In this document: one piece after another, positions 1 to 9,166 of the stretch
How the letters are laid out: the number at the start of each line of letters is the position of its first letter
Numbering within the stretch: the stretch's first letter is position 1
NCBI RefSeq assembly: GCF_014145635.1
Contig: NZ_JACHTC010000019.1
Location: 1 to 61,359 of the forward strand
Origin: Myroides sp. WP-1
GTDB taxonomy: Bacteria > Bacteroidota > Bacteroidia > Flavobacteriales > Flavobacteriaceae
Length of the DNA: 61,359 nucleotides
Reading direction: 5' to 3'
Program-made: the position numbers and the translations under genes
The notes under the pieces: model-generated
Database searches by the model: none
What the model was told of the DNA's origin: nothing
Seen by the model: the letters and a program-made list of their open reading frames with translations, nothing else

Positions 1-53
1 AAAATTGACTGTTTTTTGTTGTTTGTGAGATTGGATGGTTGTTTTTTTGGTGA

Positions 54-280
54 GACGGTGAGGTGATGAGGTGATGAGATGATGAGATGATGAGATGGTG
101 AGATGGTGAGGTGATGAGATGGTGAGGTGATGAGATGGTGAGGTGATGAGATGGTGAGGTGATGAGATGGTGAGATGGTGAGATGGTGAGATGGTGAGAT
201 GGTAAGGTGATGAGATGATGAGATGGTGAGGCGGTGAGATGGTGAGGTGAGGTGAGGTGATGGTGAGATGGTGAGATGAG
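54..280. repeat. 8-base tandem repeat (minisatellite)
   Basis: About two dozen head-to-tail copies of an 8-base unit fitting GRTGRTGA. The main variants are GATGGTGA, GGTGATGA and GATGATGA, in runs and alternation. The phase is perfect from 54 to 245 and then slips by 5-base units (GGTGA) before recovering near 267. The plus strand of the array has almost no C (only GACGGTGA and GGCGGTGA), so strand asymmetry is extreme. A period of 8 gives a stop codon in every frame, so it is not coding. It ends a few bases before the recO stop codon, so it would be the 3' untranslated part of the porZ-recO transcript. Confidence 0.95.
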
Positions 281-286
281 CAAACC

Positions 287-1000
287 TCACGCAAATACCT
301 CCTTCAACACTTCCAACGATTTTGGTTTTTTAAAAGCGGTAAAGTGAACTTCATAGTACTTCATCAATAGGGTTAACAGCGTTTTTCTATCGCGAGAAGA
401 AAACACTTTTTGATCCGAGTCAAAGCCCAGTTGCAATAAGCGCTTCAGTAAAAATGTTTCTTCTGCATCAAAACAATTGGCCACGTGAATATCAGTAAAA
501 ACTCCTTCATACCAATCAAAATAATGGCAAGTTACTTCTGATACATCAGGATAAAAGCCGAGATATTTCGTCAATTCGACTAACAACAACAAATGAAAGT
601 TAGCTGTTTCTTCATGGGTATCTAACCACAGCAAGGCAGTCTCTACAAAGGCATAAAACTGTTTGTCTCGCTCTTGTTCACTAACTATCATACTCAAGAT
701 TTCACTGACAAAAAGTGCAATGCTATTTTTGGAAAAATCATAGTAAATCGTCTGATAGACTTGATCTACTTTTATCTCCTTAAAATACTCCATTCCCCCT
801 TTATTCTTAAAAGCAAACGTAACATCTAACAACATTAAAGGTTGAAAATACGCTATTTTCGGTGCATTTTTCCCTTTGGAAAAAGCGTTGCGAACAAAAA
901 AAGTTTGAATCCCAACTTCTTCTGTCAAGCATTTGACAATTAAACTTTTATCTTGGTATTTGATCGCTTGTAACACGATCGCTTTGGTTTGTATAATCAT
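287..1000 (-). CDS. recO: DNA repair protein RecO
   Basis: RecO is a cytoplasmic mediator of RecF-pathway recombination that helps load RecA on SSB-coated single-stranded DNA. The 237-residue product has the usual bacterial length and the family's N-terminal OB-fold opening (MIIQTKAIVLQAIKYQDKS), followed by a helical C-terminal part. I do not see the zinc-binding cysteine cluster present in some RecO proteins, which is common for Bacteroidota members. The ATG overlaps the stop of the upstream porZ by one base (TAATG), which implies translational coupling and a shared transcript. The 8-base satellite lies directly downstream. The family assignment is firm; function is inferred from family. 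Confidence 0.93.
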   Translation of the reverse strand: MIIQTKAIVLQAIKYQDKSLIVKCLTEEVGIQTFFVRNAFSKGKNAPKIAYFQPLMLLDVTFAFKNKGGMEYFKEIKVDQVYQTIYYDFSKNSIALFVSEILSMIVSEQERDKQFYAFVETALLWLDTHEETANFHLLLLVELTKYLGFYPDVSEVTCHYFDWYEGVFTDIHVANCFDAEETFLLKRLLQLGFDSDQKVFSSRDRKTLLTLLMKYYEVHFTAFKKPKSLEVLKEVFA

Positions 1001-3324
1001 TAGCGAATGATCATTAATTTTTTCACTTTTGTATTGCTGTGATCATCGGAAGATACCATAATCAAATACACTCCTGATCCAACTCTCTTCCCATTAAAGG
1101 CATGCGTATCCCAAATAACTGTACCGCCATTGGACGTGGTCTCAAAAACTAAATTACCTTCAATATCCGTAATCTTAACTACAGAGCGATCCATTAATCC
1201 AACGATGCGTACTTCACCTAAATATTCTGGTCGAACGGGATTTGGGTAAGCATAAAACGAACTATTGGTATCTTGTCCTTCAGAAGTATCTGCCATAAAA
1301 GAAACAACACCGAGATCAGTAGCGAAGAAGATTTCTCCAGCTATCGGATCAGCTGCAATATCATTGATGGTATTACTGGGTAAAGGTGAATTGTCTTTTG
1401 TAAAATGGTAGATTATTTCTTTCCCTGTTGCAGACACTAAGAATACTCCTGCATCAGCAATAGCCACCCATTTTCGATTAGCTCCATCTACTTCAATCTT
1501 CGTAATATACTGTTGATAGAACAATTCTTCTCCAATTCCATTTTCTTCAATTACAATATTTACTGGTTTGAGAGCAGAAGTCTGTAAAAACTGATTGACA
1601 TTCTGAATGACGCGCAATCCTTTGTTTGTTCCAATCCATAATTGGTTATTTTTATCTAGGGCAATCGCACTTACGTTATCTGAGGGTAGTGTACCCGAAT
1701 CGGTTCCTAAAGAGGTCAATCGATTGTTTTTCGTTTCGTTGAAAACAAGCAACCCATCTTCTAGTGAGGGTATCCATTTGGTGTTGTTTTTATCGACAAC
1801 TAATCGCCCATAATTTCCTCTTTTATAATCAAACATAACGGCAGACGTATTGTAGGATTCCCATTTATTATTGGCGTCTTTACTCTTTAAGGCACTACGC
1901 ACAAAGTTATTAGTCACCCACAGCTTTCCTTGCTTATCGAAAACCACTCCATTGACGCGAACACTGGCATAACCCGCTGGTAAATTGGAATTGTTAGGAT
2001 CAATTTCTAAATTTTCTAATCCTGTTGTCCCAGTATTTTCATGGTTCCACAAGGTTACTTCGCTATCTTGAAGAGCTTGACTTTTCAATTTAATTTGCAA
2101 CAATCCTGAATGATAGGACCCAACGTATAATTCATTTTCATTTTTGGGATTCAGCGTGGCATAGGTTAGTGCACGTGCTTCTTTCAATTGACTAAACGAA
2201 ATAAACTCCCATCCTTTTTTCTTGTTAAAATAACTTAGTCCCCTCGCTGTCAAAGTGGGAACATAAGGGTTGTAGGTGTTTTTATCGTACCCACCACTGA
2301 TAAACCAAGTTCCAGCACGTGTAGCAAGTAACGAGAAAACGCGATTGGATTCGGGGCCATCAGGTGAAAGTGACTCACGAGAGCCGTTTTTGTTCCATTG
2401 AATCAAGCCTTGGTAGTTACTCCCTAAGTAATAGCTACCATTTACCGCAACCGCATCAATAAGATCAGATTGGCTAAGCAGTTCTACTAGTTGGTTTTCG
2501 GCATATAATTCAAATAACTTAGACGAAGTAAGCACTATTAATTTTCCCTCTTCATTGACATTAAATTTTACTATCGGTTGATCCACCTGTGCTACTGCAG
2601 TGATTTGTTGTGATTGAATCAATCGATACAAAGTAGCATCTTCTTTTGCACTTAAATAAATCTTGCGACCCAAGACGTAGCCTCGTTCCCACGTTTTAGT
2701 GTTTTCCCAAGTGTCCCACTGTCTGTAGTCTACCTTATTAGTGTTCTGTAATGTAATTTGTTTCACTCCCTCAACTGTAATAGCGAATAAGTCTACATCA
2801 GTAGCTATGATATCCTTTACCGCAATATTCTTGCCATTTTGACCAATATAGTAACTATCGCCAAAAGTGTTATTGTTGAGATTAAAAAGGCTGATACCAT
2901 AATTAGTGGCAATATATATTTCTCCTTTTACCTCTAAAAAAGCATTAATTCTACGCTCAATTTGTTGTAAGCTAGGTTTGTTCTTGATATCTAAAATCGT
3001 TCGAATACGATCGCTTTTCAAGTCGTAAACAAGCAAACTTCCATCTTCATTTCCAATCAATACTTTTTGATGAACTTCACTAAAATAAAGAGCCGTGATG
3101 GTATTGGTTTTTAACCCACTAATCGAATTGTAAACTTCAACACTATTGCTATTTACATTATAGCGCAACAAAGCAGATGGAGTTGCTCCAAAAACAACAT
3201 CCTTCCCTTTTGTAAGTGCAACTAATTCTTTATAAGAAAAATAGCTATTCCACTTTTGATTTTCTTGTGCACAAAGACTTGTAACCACAAAAAATAACAA
3301 CCCTATTAAACCTCTGATTTTCAT
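1000..3324 (-). CDS. porZ: Type IX secretion system protein PorZ
   Basis: PorZ is a cell-surface component of the type IX secretion attachment complex; in Porphyromonas it presents A-LPS to the sortase-like PorU. The 774-residue product starts with a signal peptide ending at LCAQ (about residue 20). Beta-propeller repeats of the two-component-regulator type fill most of the chain, with blades such as WVTNNF, WIGTNKGLRVI and FFATDLGVVSF. The C-terminal 80 or so residues resemble a type A sorting domain (FYAYPNPV, then GSGVYLIM and KKLMIIR at the end). Its stop overlaps the start of recO, a neighbour it often has in Bacteroidota. A good -7 box lies 20 bases upstream of the ATG. Confidence 0.9.
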   Translation of the reverse strand: MKIRGLIGLLFFVVTSLCAQENQKWNSYFSYKELVALTKGKDVVFGATPSALLRYNVNSNSVEVYNSISGLKTNTITALYFSEVHQKVLIGNEDGSLLVYDLKSDRIRTILDIKNKPSLQQIERRINAFLEVKGEIYIATNYGISLFNLNNNTFGDSYYIGQNGKNIAVKDIIATDVDLFAITVEGVKQITLQNTNKVDYRQWDTWENTKTWERGYVLGRKIYLSAKEDATLYRLIQSQQITAVAQVDQPIVKFNVNEEGKLIVLTSSKLFELYAENQLVELLSQSDLIDAVAVNGSYYLGSNYQGLIQWNKNGSRESLSPDGPESNRVFSLLATRAGTWFISGGYDKNTYNPYVPTLTARGLSYFNKKKGWEFISFSQLKEARALTYATLNPKNENELYVGSYHSGLLQIKLKSQALQDSEVTLWNHENTGTTGLENLEIDPNNSNLPAGYASVRVNGVVFDKQGKLWVTNNFVRSALKSKDANNKWESYNTSAVMFDYKRGNYGRLVVDKNNTKWIPSLEDGLLVFNETKNNRLTSLGTDSGTLPSDNVSAIALDKNNQLWIGTNKGLRVIQNVNQFLQTSALKPVNIVIEENGIGEELFYQQYITKIEVDGANRKWVAIADAGVFLVSATGKEIIYHFTKDNSPLPSNTINDIAADPIAGEIFFATDLGVVSFMADTSEGQDTNSSFYAYPNPVRPEYLGEVRIVGLMDRSVVKITDIEGNLVFETTSNGGTVIWDTHAFNGKRVGSGVYLIMVSSDDHSNTKVKKLMIIR

Positions 3325-3651
3325 ACAGCTTATTTACAATCAAACAAATATACTATTATCGTCCAAAATAAAGTAAAAATGAGCCAATTTTGGTTCAACG
3401 CCTGCGCTAAAATCCCTTTTCTGCACCATATTGCAGATTCTTGTTGTTTTTTAATTCTTCTGTTGAAAAACAACCACCCCTTCTATTCTTCTTGTTTTTT
3501 ATCAAAAAATCACAGTATATGACAAAAAAACACAAAATAAAACACATTTTTAAAACCAAAATAGTAGTATATTTCCTACTGCAAATAACAAAACGACTGC
3601 CCTTGGCAAGGTAGTTGTGAAATTAAATCGCATATTAAATAAACCCCCGCT
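3325..3651. other. Divergent intergenic region
   Basis: A 327-base AT-rich spacer between porZ (leftward) and the first PCMD lipoprotein (rightward). It contains the porZ -7 box, a short hairpin CTGCA/TGCAG (3421-3435) and 9-base inverted arms GTTGTTTTT/AAAAACAAC (3443-3451, 3466-3474). A weak rightward box TATATTTC lies near 3569. I see no open frame or RNA gene in it. Confidence 0.5.
3345..3352 (-). promoter_or_regulatory. -7 promoter box for porZ-recO
   Basis: Read on the minus strand this is TATATTTG, a full match to the Bacteroidota -7 consensus TAnnTTTG, 20 bases upstream of the porZ ATG. No TTTG is seen at the expected 19-base spacing for the -33 element, so only half of the promoter is well supported. 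Confidence 0.6.
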
Positions 3652-4737
3652 ATGAAGAACAGCGTTTTCCTCTTTTTGATAGGATTTGGCCTAGCGTGTA
3701 CTAGTTGTATCAAAGACGAAGAACTAGATACAAATGCAGATATATTGGAAGCTTATATTCCGACAGAATATTTGAAGATGGATCCCATTATCACGAATAC
3801 CTCTGTTGAATTTCGCGTAAAGTCTAATATTAACTTAGAAAAGCAAACTCCTTTTTTCATCATTTCTCCCAACGCGACCATGGATCCACCCAATGGGGTA
3901 ACTCGTGATTTCACGACCGCACAAGAAGTAGTCGTTACTGCACAAGATAAACGTTGGAAGAAAACGTATCTAGTCAGCTTTACGAGCGATGAATTAAGTA
4001 CGTTTTACAATTTCAACAACGCAGAATTGACGGATAGAGATCGCTATTATCGCTTTTATGAGATAGGTTCTAATGGAGAAAAAATTTACGATTGGGACAG
4101 TGGAAATCAAGGTTATGCTACAATTGCGGGTTCTACTCCACCAGAGGACTATCCTACCGCGGCTGTTCCGGGACGACAAGGAGGATTAGCCGTTAAAATG
4201 CAAACGGTATACACTTCAAGTTTCGCTGCAGGTACGGGAAACCCTATAGCTGCAGGAAATTTATTTTTAGGACAGTTTAAACTCAATCCTTTTAACACAC
4301 TAAAATCAACGCGATTCGGATTGCCTTACACAGAAGCATTACCCTCTAAGGTAAGAGGTGTTTACAAATATACTGCTGGCGAAGTTGTTACTGATGAACA
4401 CTTCAAAGAAGTCGTAGGCGCGAAGGATTCCTTTGATATTTACGCCATCATCTTTGAATTACAGAAAAAAGATAATTTTTTAACTGGAGATCACAATTTT
4501 GAGGACCCGAGAAACGTAGCCATAGCAAGAATTCCACAACAAGATCGCCTAGAAACGAACACGTGGAGTACTTTTAATTTTCCATTTGAAATGGTTGCTG
4601 GCAAGTCTTATGATCCAAACAAAAACTATATGATTGCCCTTGTTATGACTTCTAGTATTGATGGCGCGGCATTTAAAGGCGCTATTGGAAGTACCTTGTT
4701 AGTTGATGAAATAGAATTAGTTTATGAAAAAGAATAA
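3652..4737 (+). CDS. PCMD-domain lipoprotein, copy 1
   Basis: The 361-residue product begins with a lipoprotein signal peptide (lipobox ACTSC, Cys19), so it should be anchored in the outer membrane. The N-terminal part (about 25-120) looks like a small beta-sandwich. The rest matches the PCMD type (putative carbohydrate metabolism domain), ending with the typical IGSTLLVDEIELVYE. The family is known mainly from structures with a jelly-roll-like fold, and its biochemical role is not established. The stop overlaps the start of the downstream beta-barrel gene by 14 bases, so the two are translationally coupled. A paralogous pair follows at 5823-7742. I infer a surface ligand-binding or adhesion role only. 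Confidence 0.75.
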   Translation: MKNSVFLFLIGFGLACTSCIKDEELDTNADILEAYIPTEYLKMDPIITNTSVEFRVKSNINLEKQTPFFIISPNATMDPPNGVTRDFTTAQEVVVTAQDKRWKKTYLVSFTSDELSTFYNFNNAELTDRDRYYRFYEIGSNGEKIYDWDSGNQGYATIAGSTPPEDYPTAAVPGRQGGLAVKMQTVYTSSFAAGTGNPIAAGNLFLGQFKLNPFNTLKSTRFGLPYTEALPSKVRGVYKYTAGEVVTDEHFKEVVGAKDSFDIYAIIFELQKKDNFLTGDHNFEDPRNVAIARIPQQDRLETNTWSTFNFPFEMVAGKSYDPNKNYMIALVMTSSIDGAAFKGAIGSTLLVDEIELVYEKE

Positions 4738-5545
4738 TCGCATCCTCTCTCTTACTTTACTGTTGGTTTGTCTTCTTGCACAACCAAACAGCCTTTGGGC
4801 ACAATCAACTCCAATAACCGTCCAACAAGAGGAAAAGACAGCCAATTTTGTTGCCTTTTTCACGAAAAACACAACCTATCAAGCCCGTGCACAATTTAGT
4901 ATTGGAGGCAGTACACCATTGGGTATACCTGCACAAATACGCGAAATAAATAGCTACAATCCAACTTTACAGTTAGGATTAGAAGTTAACGCAACCAAAT
5001 GGCTTTCTGATGACCAAATCTGGGGAATACGAACGGGATTGCGCTTTGAAGGCCGAGGAATGCGAACCGATGCACGGGTAAAAAATTACTACACGCAAAT
5101 CGATGGAGAAGCCGGAAAACAAACCAAAGGTTACTTTACTGGAAATGTAAAGACTAAAATGAAAAACTCCTATATAACATTTCCTGTTCTTGCGGTCTAT
5201 CAAGCAAATGAGAAATGGAATGTCTACGGCGGTTTTTACTTTTCTGGTTTAATTGACAAAGACTTCACAGGCTATGTATATGAAGGTGTTTTAAGAGAAG
5301 GCAATCCTATAGGTACCCCTGTTGAGTTTAATAATGGCGGTAAAGGAGAATATGATTTTTCTGCTGATCTCAATCGCTTTCAATGGGGAACAGAAATAGG
5401 TTTTGAATACAAAATGGATGAGCACTTTCGCCTGTTTTCAGATCTGAATTGGGGACTTAATAACCTATTTAAAAAAGATTTCGAAGCTATTACGTTCAAT
5501 ATGTACAGTATATATGTAAACATTGGTTTTGGATATCAATTTTAA
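4724..5545 (+). CDS. Outer-membrane beta-barrel protein (PorT-like), copy 1
   Basis: The 273-residue product has a signal peptide (cleavage near LWAQ, about residue 27). It is otherwise made of alternating amphipathic strands of an 8- to 10-strand outer-membrane barrel, ending in the aromatic motif NIGFGYQF that the barrel-insertion machinery recognises. It is PorT/OMP_b-brl-like in style but lacks features that would make it PorT itself. It overlaps the upstream PCMD lipoprotein gene by 14 bases, so the two probably form a surface lipoprotein/barrel pair. It is similar along its whole length to the product of 6969-7742 (shared QFSIGG, KWNVYGG, FQWGT). Substrate or partner is unknown. Confidence 0.75.
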   Translation: MKKNNRILSLTLLLVCLLAQPNSLWAQSTPITVQQEEKTANFVAFFTKNTTYQARAQFSIGGSTPLGIPAQIREINSYNPTLQLGLEVNATKWLSDDQIWGIRTGLRFEGRGMRTDARVKNYYTQIDGEAGKQTKGYFTGNVKTKMKNSYITFPVLAVYQANEKWNVYGGFYFSGLIDKDFTGYVYEGVLREGNPIGTPVEFNNGGKGEYDFSADLNRFQWGTEIGFEYKMDEHFRLFSDLNWGLNNLFKKDFEAITFNMYSIYVNIGFGYQF

Positions 5546-5753
5546 ATGCCCTATCGACGAATAGTACACAAAGAAGAACTAAAACTACTGAGTAATTGCA
5601 ATTATTCAATTTGTTTTAAATGATTTTGCTATAAAAACACAGTTTTATCTTAATAGGATGAAATTTATATAACAATTTCATTCATTTTAAGCACTAAAAA
5701 TCACAATATAAACAACTAAAAAGCAAAAAACGATAATTCTCAACAATATAAAG

Positions 5754-5761
5754 TAAATTTG
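5754..5761 (+). promoter_or_regulatory. -7 promoter box for second PCMD/barrel pair
   Basis: TAAATTTG matches TAnnTTTG exactly and lies 61 bases upstream of the ATG at 5823. The -33 position does not carry TTTG. The surrounding 277-base gap is AT-rich with nothing else recognisable. It suggests the second module copy has its own promoter. Confidence 0.5.
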
Positions 5762-5822
5762 TAATATAGGGTTACGCTAAGAATAATAAAACGTTACCCA
5801 AACATTATAAAAACTACTTTCA

Positions 5823-6953
5823 ATGATGAGAAACAACTATTTTTTCTTATCCCTATCGCTGTCGATAGGGCTACTTTTTTCATCTTGTATCAAAGATGAA
5901 GCCTTAAATGCAGAAGCAGATATTGAAACGGCTACTATCAATCAAGAATTTTTACTAACAGCTCCGATCGTTAGTAATGACAAAGTAACCTTTCGTGTTT
6001 CAAAATCGCTTGACTTAACTCAAATTGCTCCTGAATTTACCCTTACCCCAGGAGCTACAATTATCCCTCCAAGTGGAACTGTAAGAGATTTCAGTAATGG
6101 ACCTTTAATTTATAGAGTTACTTCAGAAAGCAAAACATGGAGTAAAATTTATACGATTGACTTTACCAATGCTGAAATTTCGACAATTTACAACTTTGAA
6201 CTATTCAAAGAAATAGCGGGTGGTTTCTACGGAAACGACTACTATCATGTTCTTTATGATATTCTTCTAGATGATAAGGGGGTAGAGAAAGAAGAGTTTA
6301 TATGGGCAAACGGAAATCAAGGATTTGCCATGACTGATGGTAATCCCGATAATCCTAAAAAACCAAGCGATTTCCCTACTTCCGTAATTCCAGACGGTTT
6401 TGTGGGTCACGGTATGAAATTAACAACCTTATCTACAGAGCCACTAGGTCCAATGATGGGAAGTCCATTAGCCGCTGGAAATTTATTTTTGGGCGAATTT
6501 GATTTAGCAACCGCTGTTTCAAAACCTTTAAAAGGAACCAAATTTGGTCTTGATTTCAACTATGAACCAACAGTATTCAGAGGATTCTTTAAGTACACAA
6601 GAGGAAAAGATTTCCAAGTAAACAATCCAGATAAAAACAAACTAACAGAAGATCGCTGGGATGCGTACGCTATTCTATTTGAAGCAAATACAAATGAATT
6701 TCTATATGGTGATCACGACTTTGTTGATGAAAAGATTGTTTCCATTGCTCGTGTTCCTGACACATTAAAAAAAGAAACAAATACATGGACTTTGTTTGAA
6801 ATTCCGTTTACCTATGTTGAAGGGAAACACTATGATCCACACAAAAAATACAAATTAGCCATTGTTTTCTCCTCAAGTGAAGAAGGCAGTCTTTTTAATG
6901 GAGCCATTGGAAGCACACTTTACATTGATGAAGTTGAGATTTTAAAAAACTAA
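5823..6953 (+). CDS. PCMD-domain lipoprotein, copy 2
   Basis: The 376-residue product is a paralog of 3652-4737. It has the same signal-peptide style with lipobox LFSSC (Cys22), the same SCIKDE start of the mature protein, the same central LAAGNLFLG segment (about residue 220) and the same ending IGSTLYIDEVEIL. It is slightly longer, with an insertion around residues 125-155. A second ATG at 5826 is equally possible as the start. The barrel gene follows after 15 bases. Divergence from copy 1 is large, so this is not a recent duplication. Role unknown; surface binding is an inference. Confidence 0.75.
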   Translation: MMRNNYFFLSLSLSIGLLFSSCIKDEALNAEADIETATINQEFLLTAPIVSNDKVTFRVSKSLDLTQIAPEFTLTPGATIIPPSGTVRDFSNGPLIYRVTSESKTWSKIYTIDFTNAEISTIYNFELFKEIAGGFYGNDYYHVLYDILLDDKGVEKEEFIWANGNQGFAMTDGNPDNPKKPSDFPTSVIPDGFVGHGMKLTTLSTEPLGPMMGSPLAAGNLFLGEFDLATAVSKPLKGTKFGLDFNYEPTVFRGFFKYTRGKDFQVNNPDKNKLTEDRWDAYAILFEANTNEFLYGDHDFVDEKIVSIARVPDTLKKETNTWTLFEIPFTYVEGKHYDPHKKYKLAIVFSSSEEGSLFNGAIGSTLYIDEVEILKN

Positions 6954-6968
6954 TTTAATTACACAGCA

Positions 6969-7742
6969 ATGAACTTTAAATATCTATATACGATCTTGTT
7001 ATTTCCTTTAGCATTATCGACCTATGCTCAAGAAGAAGAGGCAAAATCATCGCATTTTTTTAACGAGAACGTCACCTATCAAGTTCGTTCTCAATTTAGT
7101 ATTGGAGGAGCAGCTCCTTTGGGATTACCTCGTGAGATCCGCAAAGTAAAAAGCTATAACCCCACTATGCAATTAGGGATGGAAGCCAATGTGACCAAAT
7201 GGTTTTCGGATGAACAAAAATGGGGTGTTCGCCTTGGAATTCGAGTGGAAGGAAAAGGAATGAAAACAGATGCTAGAGTGAAAGATTACATCACGGAGAT
7301 CAACTATAATGGTGCACATGTAAAAGGTCATTTCACAGGGGATGTTAAAACGGAAATTCGCAATACTTATTTAACTTTTCCTGTCCTTGCAACCTATAAC
7401 ATCAACAAGCAATGGAATGTCTATGGAGGATTATACTTCTCCACGGCAATTGATCAGTCTTTTGATGGGTATGTATACGATGGTTATCTAAGACAAACGA
7501 ATCCCACAGGACAAAAATTAATCTTTGAAGATGGTAAGAAAGCTGATTATGATTTTTCCAATAATGTGAATAAATTCCAATGGGGAACTCAAATTGGAGC
7601 TGAGTGGAAGCTCAATCAAAACTTCTTTCTCTTTGGCGATGTTACCTACGGGTTCAACGGCCTTTTAGATAAAGATTTTGATGCTATTTCATTTAGTATG
7701 CACAACATCTATTTGAACTTAGGTTTTGGATACCAATTTTAA
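6969..7742 (+). CDS. Outer-membrane beta-barrel protein (PorT-like), copy 2
   Basis: The 257-residue product has a signal peptide ending near TYAQ (about residue 21), then antiparallel amphipathic strands ending in NLGFGYQF. It aligns end to end with 4724-5545 and looks more conserved than the accompanying lipoproteins, as expected if the barrel is the constant part and the lipoprotein the variable part. It is the last gene of its transcript, and a strong bidirectional terminator follows directly. No function can be assigned beyond an outer-membrane location. Confidence 0.75.
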   Translation: MNFKYLYTILLFPLALSTYAQEEEAKSSHFFNENVTYQVRSQFSIGGAAPLGLPREIRKVKSYNPTMQLGMEANVTKWFSDEQKWGVRLGIRVEGKGMKTDARVKDYITEINYNGAHVKGHFTGDVKTEIRNTYLTFPVLATYNINKQWNVYGGLYFSTAIDQSFDGYVYDGYLRQTNPTGQKLIFEDGKKADYDFSNNVNKFQWGTQIGAEWKLNQNFFLFGDVTYGFNGLLDKDFDAISFSMHNIYLNLGFGYQF

Positions 7743-7747
7743 ACCAT

Positions 7748-7784
7748 AAAAAAACTCGATCTTCATCAGATCGAGTTTTTTTTT
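7748..7784. terminator. Bidirectional terminator
   Basis: Stem ACTCGATC/GATCGAGT, extended by A6/T6, with a 7-base loop. A and T tracts flank both sides between convergent genes, so it can serve both. Confidence 0.85.
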
Positions 7785-7800
7785 ATGGATAAGCTTTATC

Positions 7801-9069
7801 TTATTTTACAACTTCTTTTATAACTCTTTTATCTCCATCAATTTTTTCATAATCGACCTTCAAGTCAAGAATTTTTGCAATAATTGGATAAACCAATACA
7901 TTTTCGAATGAATCTACTTTATTATTTTCACGAATATTTGGTCCTGCAGCCACAAAAATAGCATGCATTTCATTTACTACATTTGGATCAAAACCATGAC
8001 TACCTGCTAATGGTTTATTCGTAAAATAATAAGGAGGATTTGCAGTTAACACAATGTCACCTACTCTATCAAATCGATCATCTTTGCCAGAGAAATGGAA
8101 TTCTTTTGGCAATTCACCCTTTAGATATACCTGCATCAGTTTCGGATCCATTGTCTTTTTGATCTCATCATAATACTTCTTAATATCCTTTTGTTGATGA
8201 ACGAAAAGACTTACATAAGTTCCATTTGATGCTACTGAAACTTCTTTTTCTTCAATCTTGATTGGCAACTGTAATAATGTCTCTTGATCAAGCTCTAACA
8301 TTCCATGATCCGAAACAACTATTAGATTAATTGGCAATGGTGTGTTTTCAACGATCATTAATAATTTTTTCATTGCTTGATCCACCTCAAAAACTGCTTT
8401 TTCCGTTTCTGGAGCATCAGGTCCGTATTGGTGACCCGCATGATCAACATCAGGCATATAGAACGTAATAAAGTGAGGGCGCTCCTCTTCTGGTAAGTTT
8501 AACCATTTTTCAACTTGGTTTAAACGACTATCGATACTACTTTTCTCAGAATACTTATAGTAATACGTTGGCAATGTTTCTTGGATAGCGGCTTCCGATC
8601 CTGGCCAATAGTAACAAGCACTTAGCATTCCTTGTTGTTCTGCTAATACCCATAGTGGAGTTCCACCATACCACTTCGCATTGGTAACTGCTTTTTCATT
8701 TCCTAATGAATATCGATCTCCTGTTGATCGATCATACATGTTATTCCCAACTAACCCGTGATGTCCAGGGTATAATCCGGTAACAATAGAGTAATGGTTT
8801 GGGAAAGTAACCGAAGGATAAGAAGGAACTAACGATTTTGCTCGTGTTCCCTTAAATCCGATTTTACCTAGTGTTTCCGCTTGATACTTATCAATATAAT
8901 CATGGCGAAAACCATCTAAAGAAACGAGGATCACATAAGGTTTCTTCTGTTGTTCCAGACTATTTTTTCTGTCTTTTATAACAATTTGCTTTTCTACTTC
9001 TTGTGCTTGAGTATTAAAACTCCCGCCTATAAGAAGTAAAGTCATCATAGACAATACGAATTTTTTCAT
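7801..9069 (-). CDS. Secreted nucleotide pyrophosphatase/phosphodiesterase (NPP family)
   Basis: An alkaline-phosphatase-superfamily enzyme that hydrolyses phosphodiester or pyrophosphate bonds of nucleotides or related substrates in the periplasm. The 422-residue product has a signal peptide (to about residue 22). The two-zinc site is visible: Asp in VSLDGF, the nucleophile Thr in SVTFPNHY, Asp and His in PDVDHAGHQYG, Asp-His in VVSDHGM and a late His in GSHGFDP. Length and order match bacterial NPP proteins. It stands alone, between a convergent terminator and a divergent SDR gene. The true substrate (nucleotides, phospholipid head groups, others) cannot be told from sequence. Confidence 0.88.
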   Translation of the reverse strand: MKKFVLSMMTLLLIGGSFNTQAQEVEKQIVIKDRKNSLEQQKKPYVILVSLDGFRHDYIDKYQAETLGKIGFKGTRAKSLVPSYPSVTFPNHYSIVTGLYPGHHGLVGNNMYDRSTGDRYSLGNEKAVTNAKWYGGTPLWVLAEQQGMLSACYYWPGSEAAIQETLPTYYYKYSEKSSIDSRLNQVEKWLNLPEEERPHFITFYMPDVDHAGHQYGPDAPETEKAVFEVDQAMKKLLMIVENTPLPINLIVVSDHGMLELDQETLLQLPIKIEEKEVSVASNGTYVSLFVHQQKDIKKYYDEIKKTMDPKLMQVYLKGELPKEFHFSGKDDRFDRVGDIVLTANPPYYFTNKPLAGSHGFDPNVVNEMHAIFVAAGPNIRENNKVDSFENVLVYPIIAKILDLKVDYEKIDGDKRVIKEVVK

Positions 9070-9166
9070 GGCTACTGAAATTTATAAATTCAAATATCAA
9101 CAGATTAATCTACACACCCAAAAGAAATGTTTAATTTTAGCTTTTGATAGTAAAAAAATACAACAA

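Noticed and set aside
54..280. CRISPR array
   Set aside because: Units are 8 bases with no spacers; a simple satellite explains it.
9068..9166. Upstream extension of the SDR gene to an ATG at 9068
   Set aside because: That ATG overlaps, on the opposite strand, the start codon of the phosphodiesterase gene, and the extra residues lack family character; the ATG at 9167 starts directly with the Rossmann motif.
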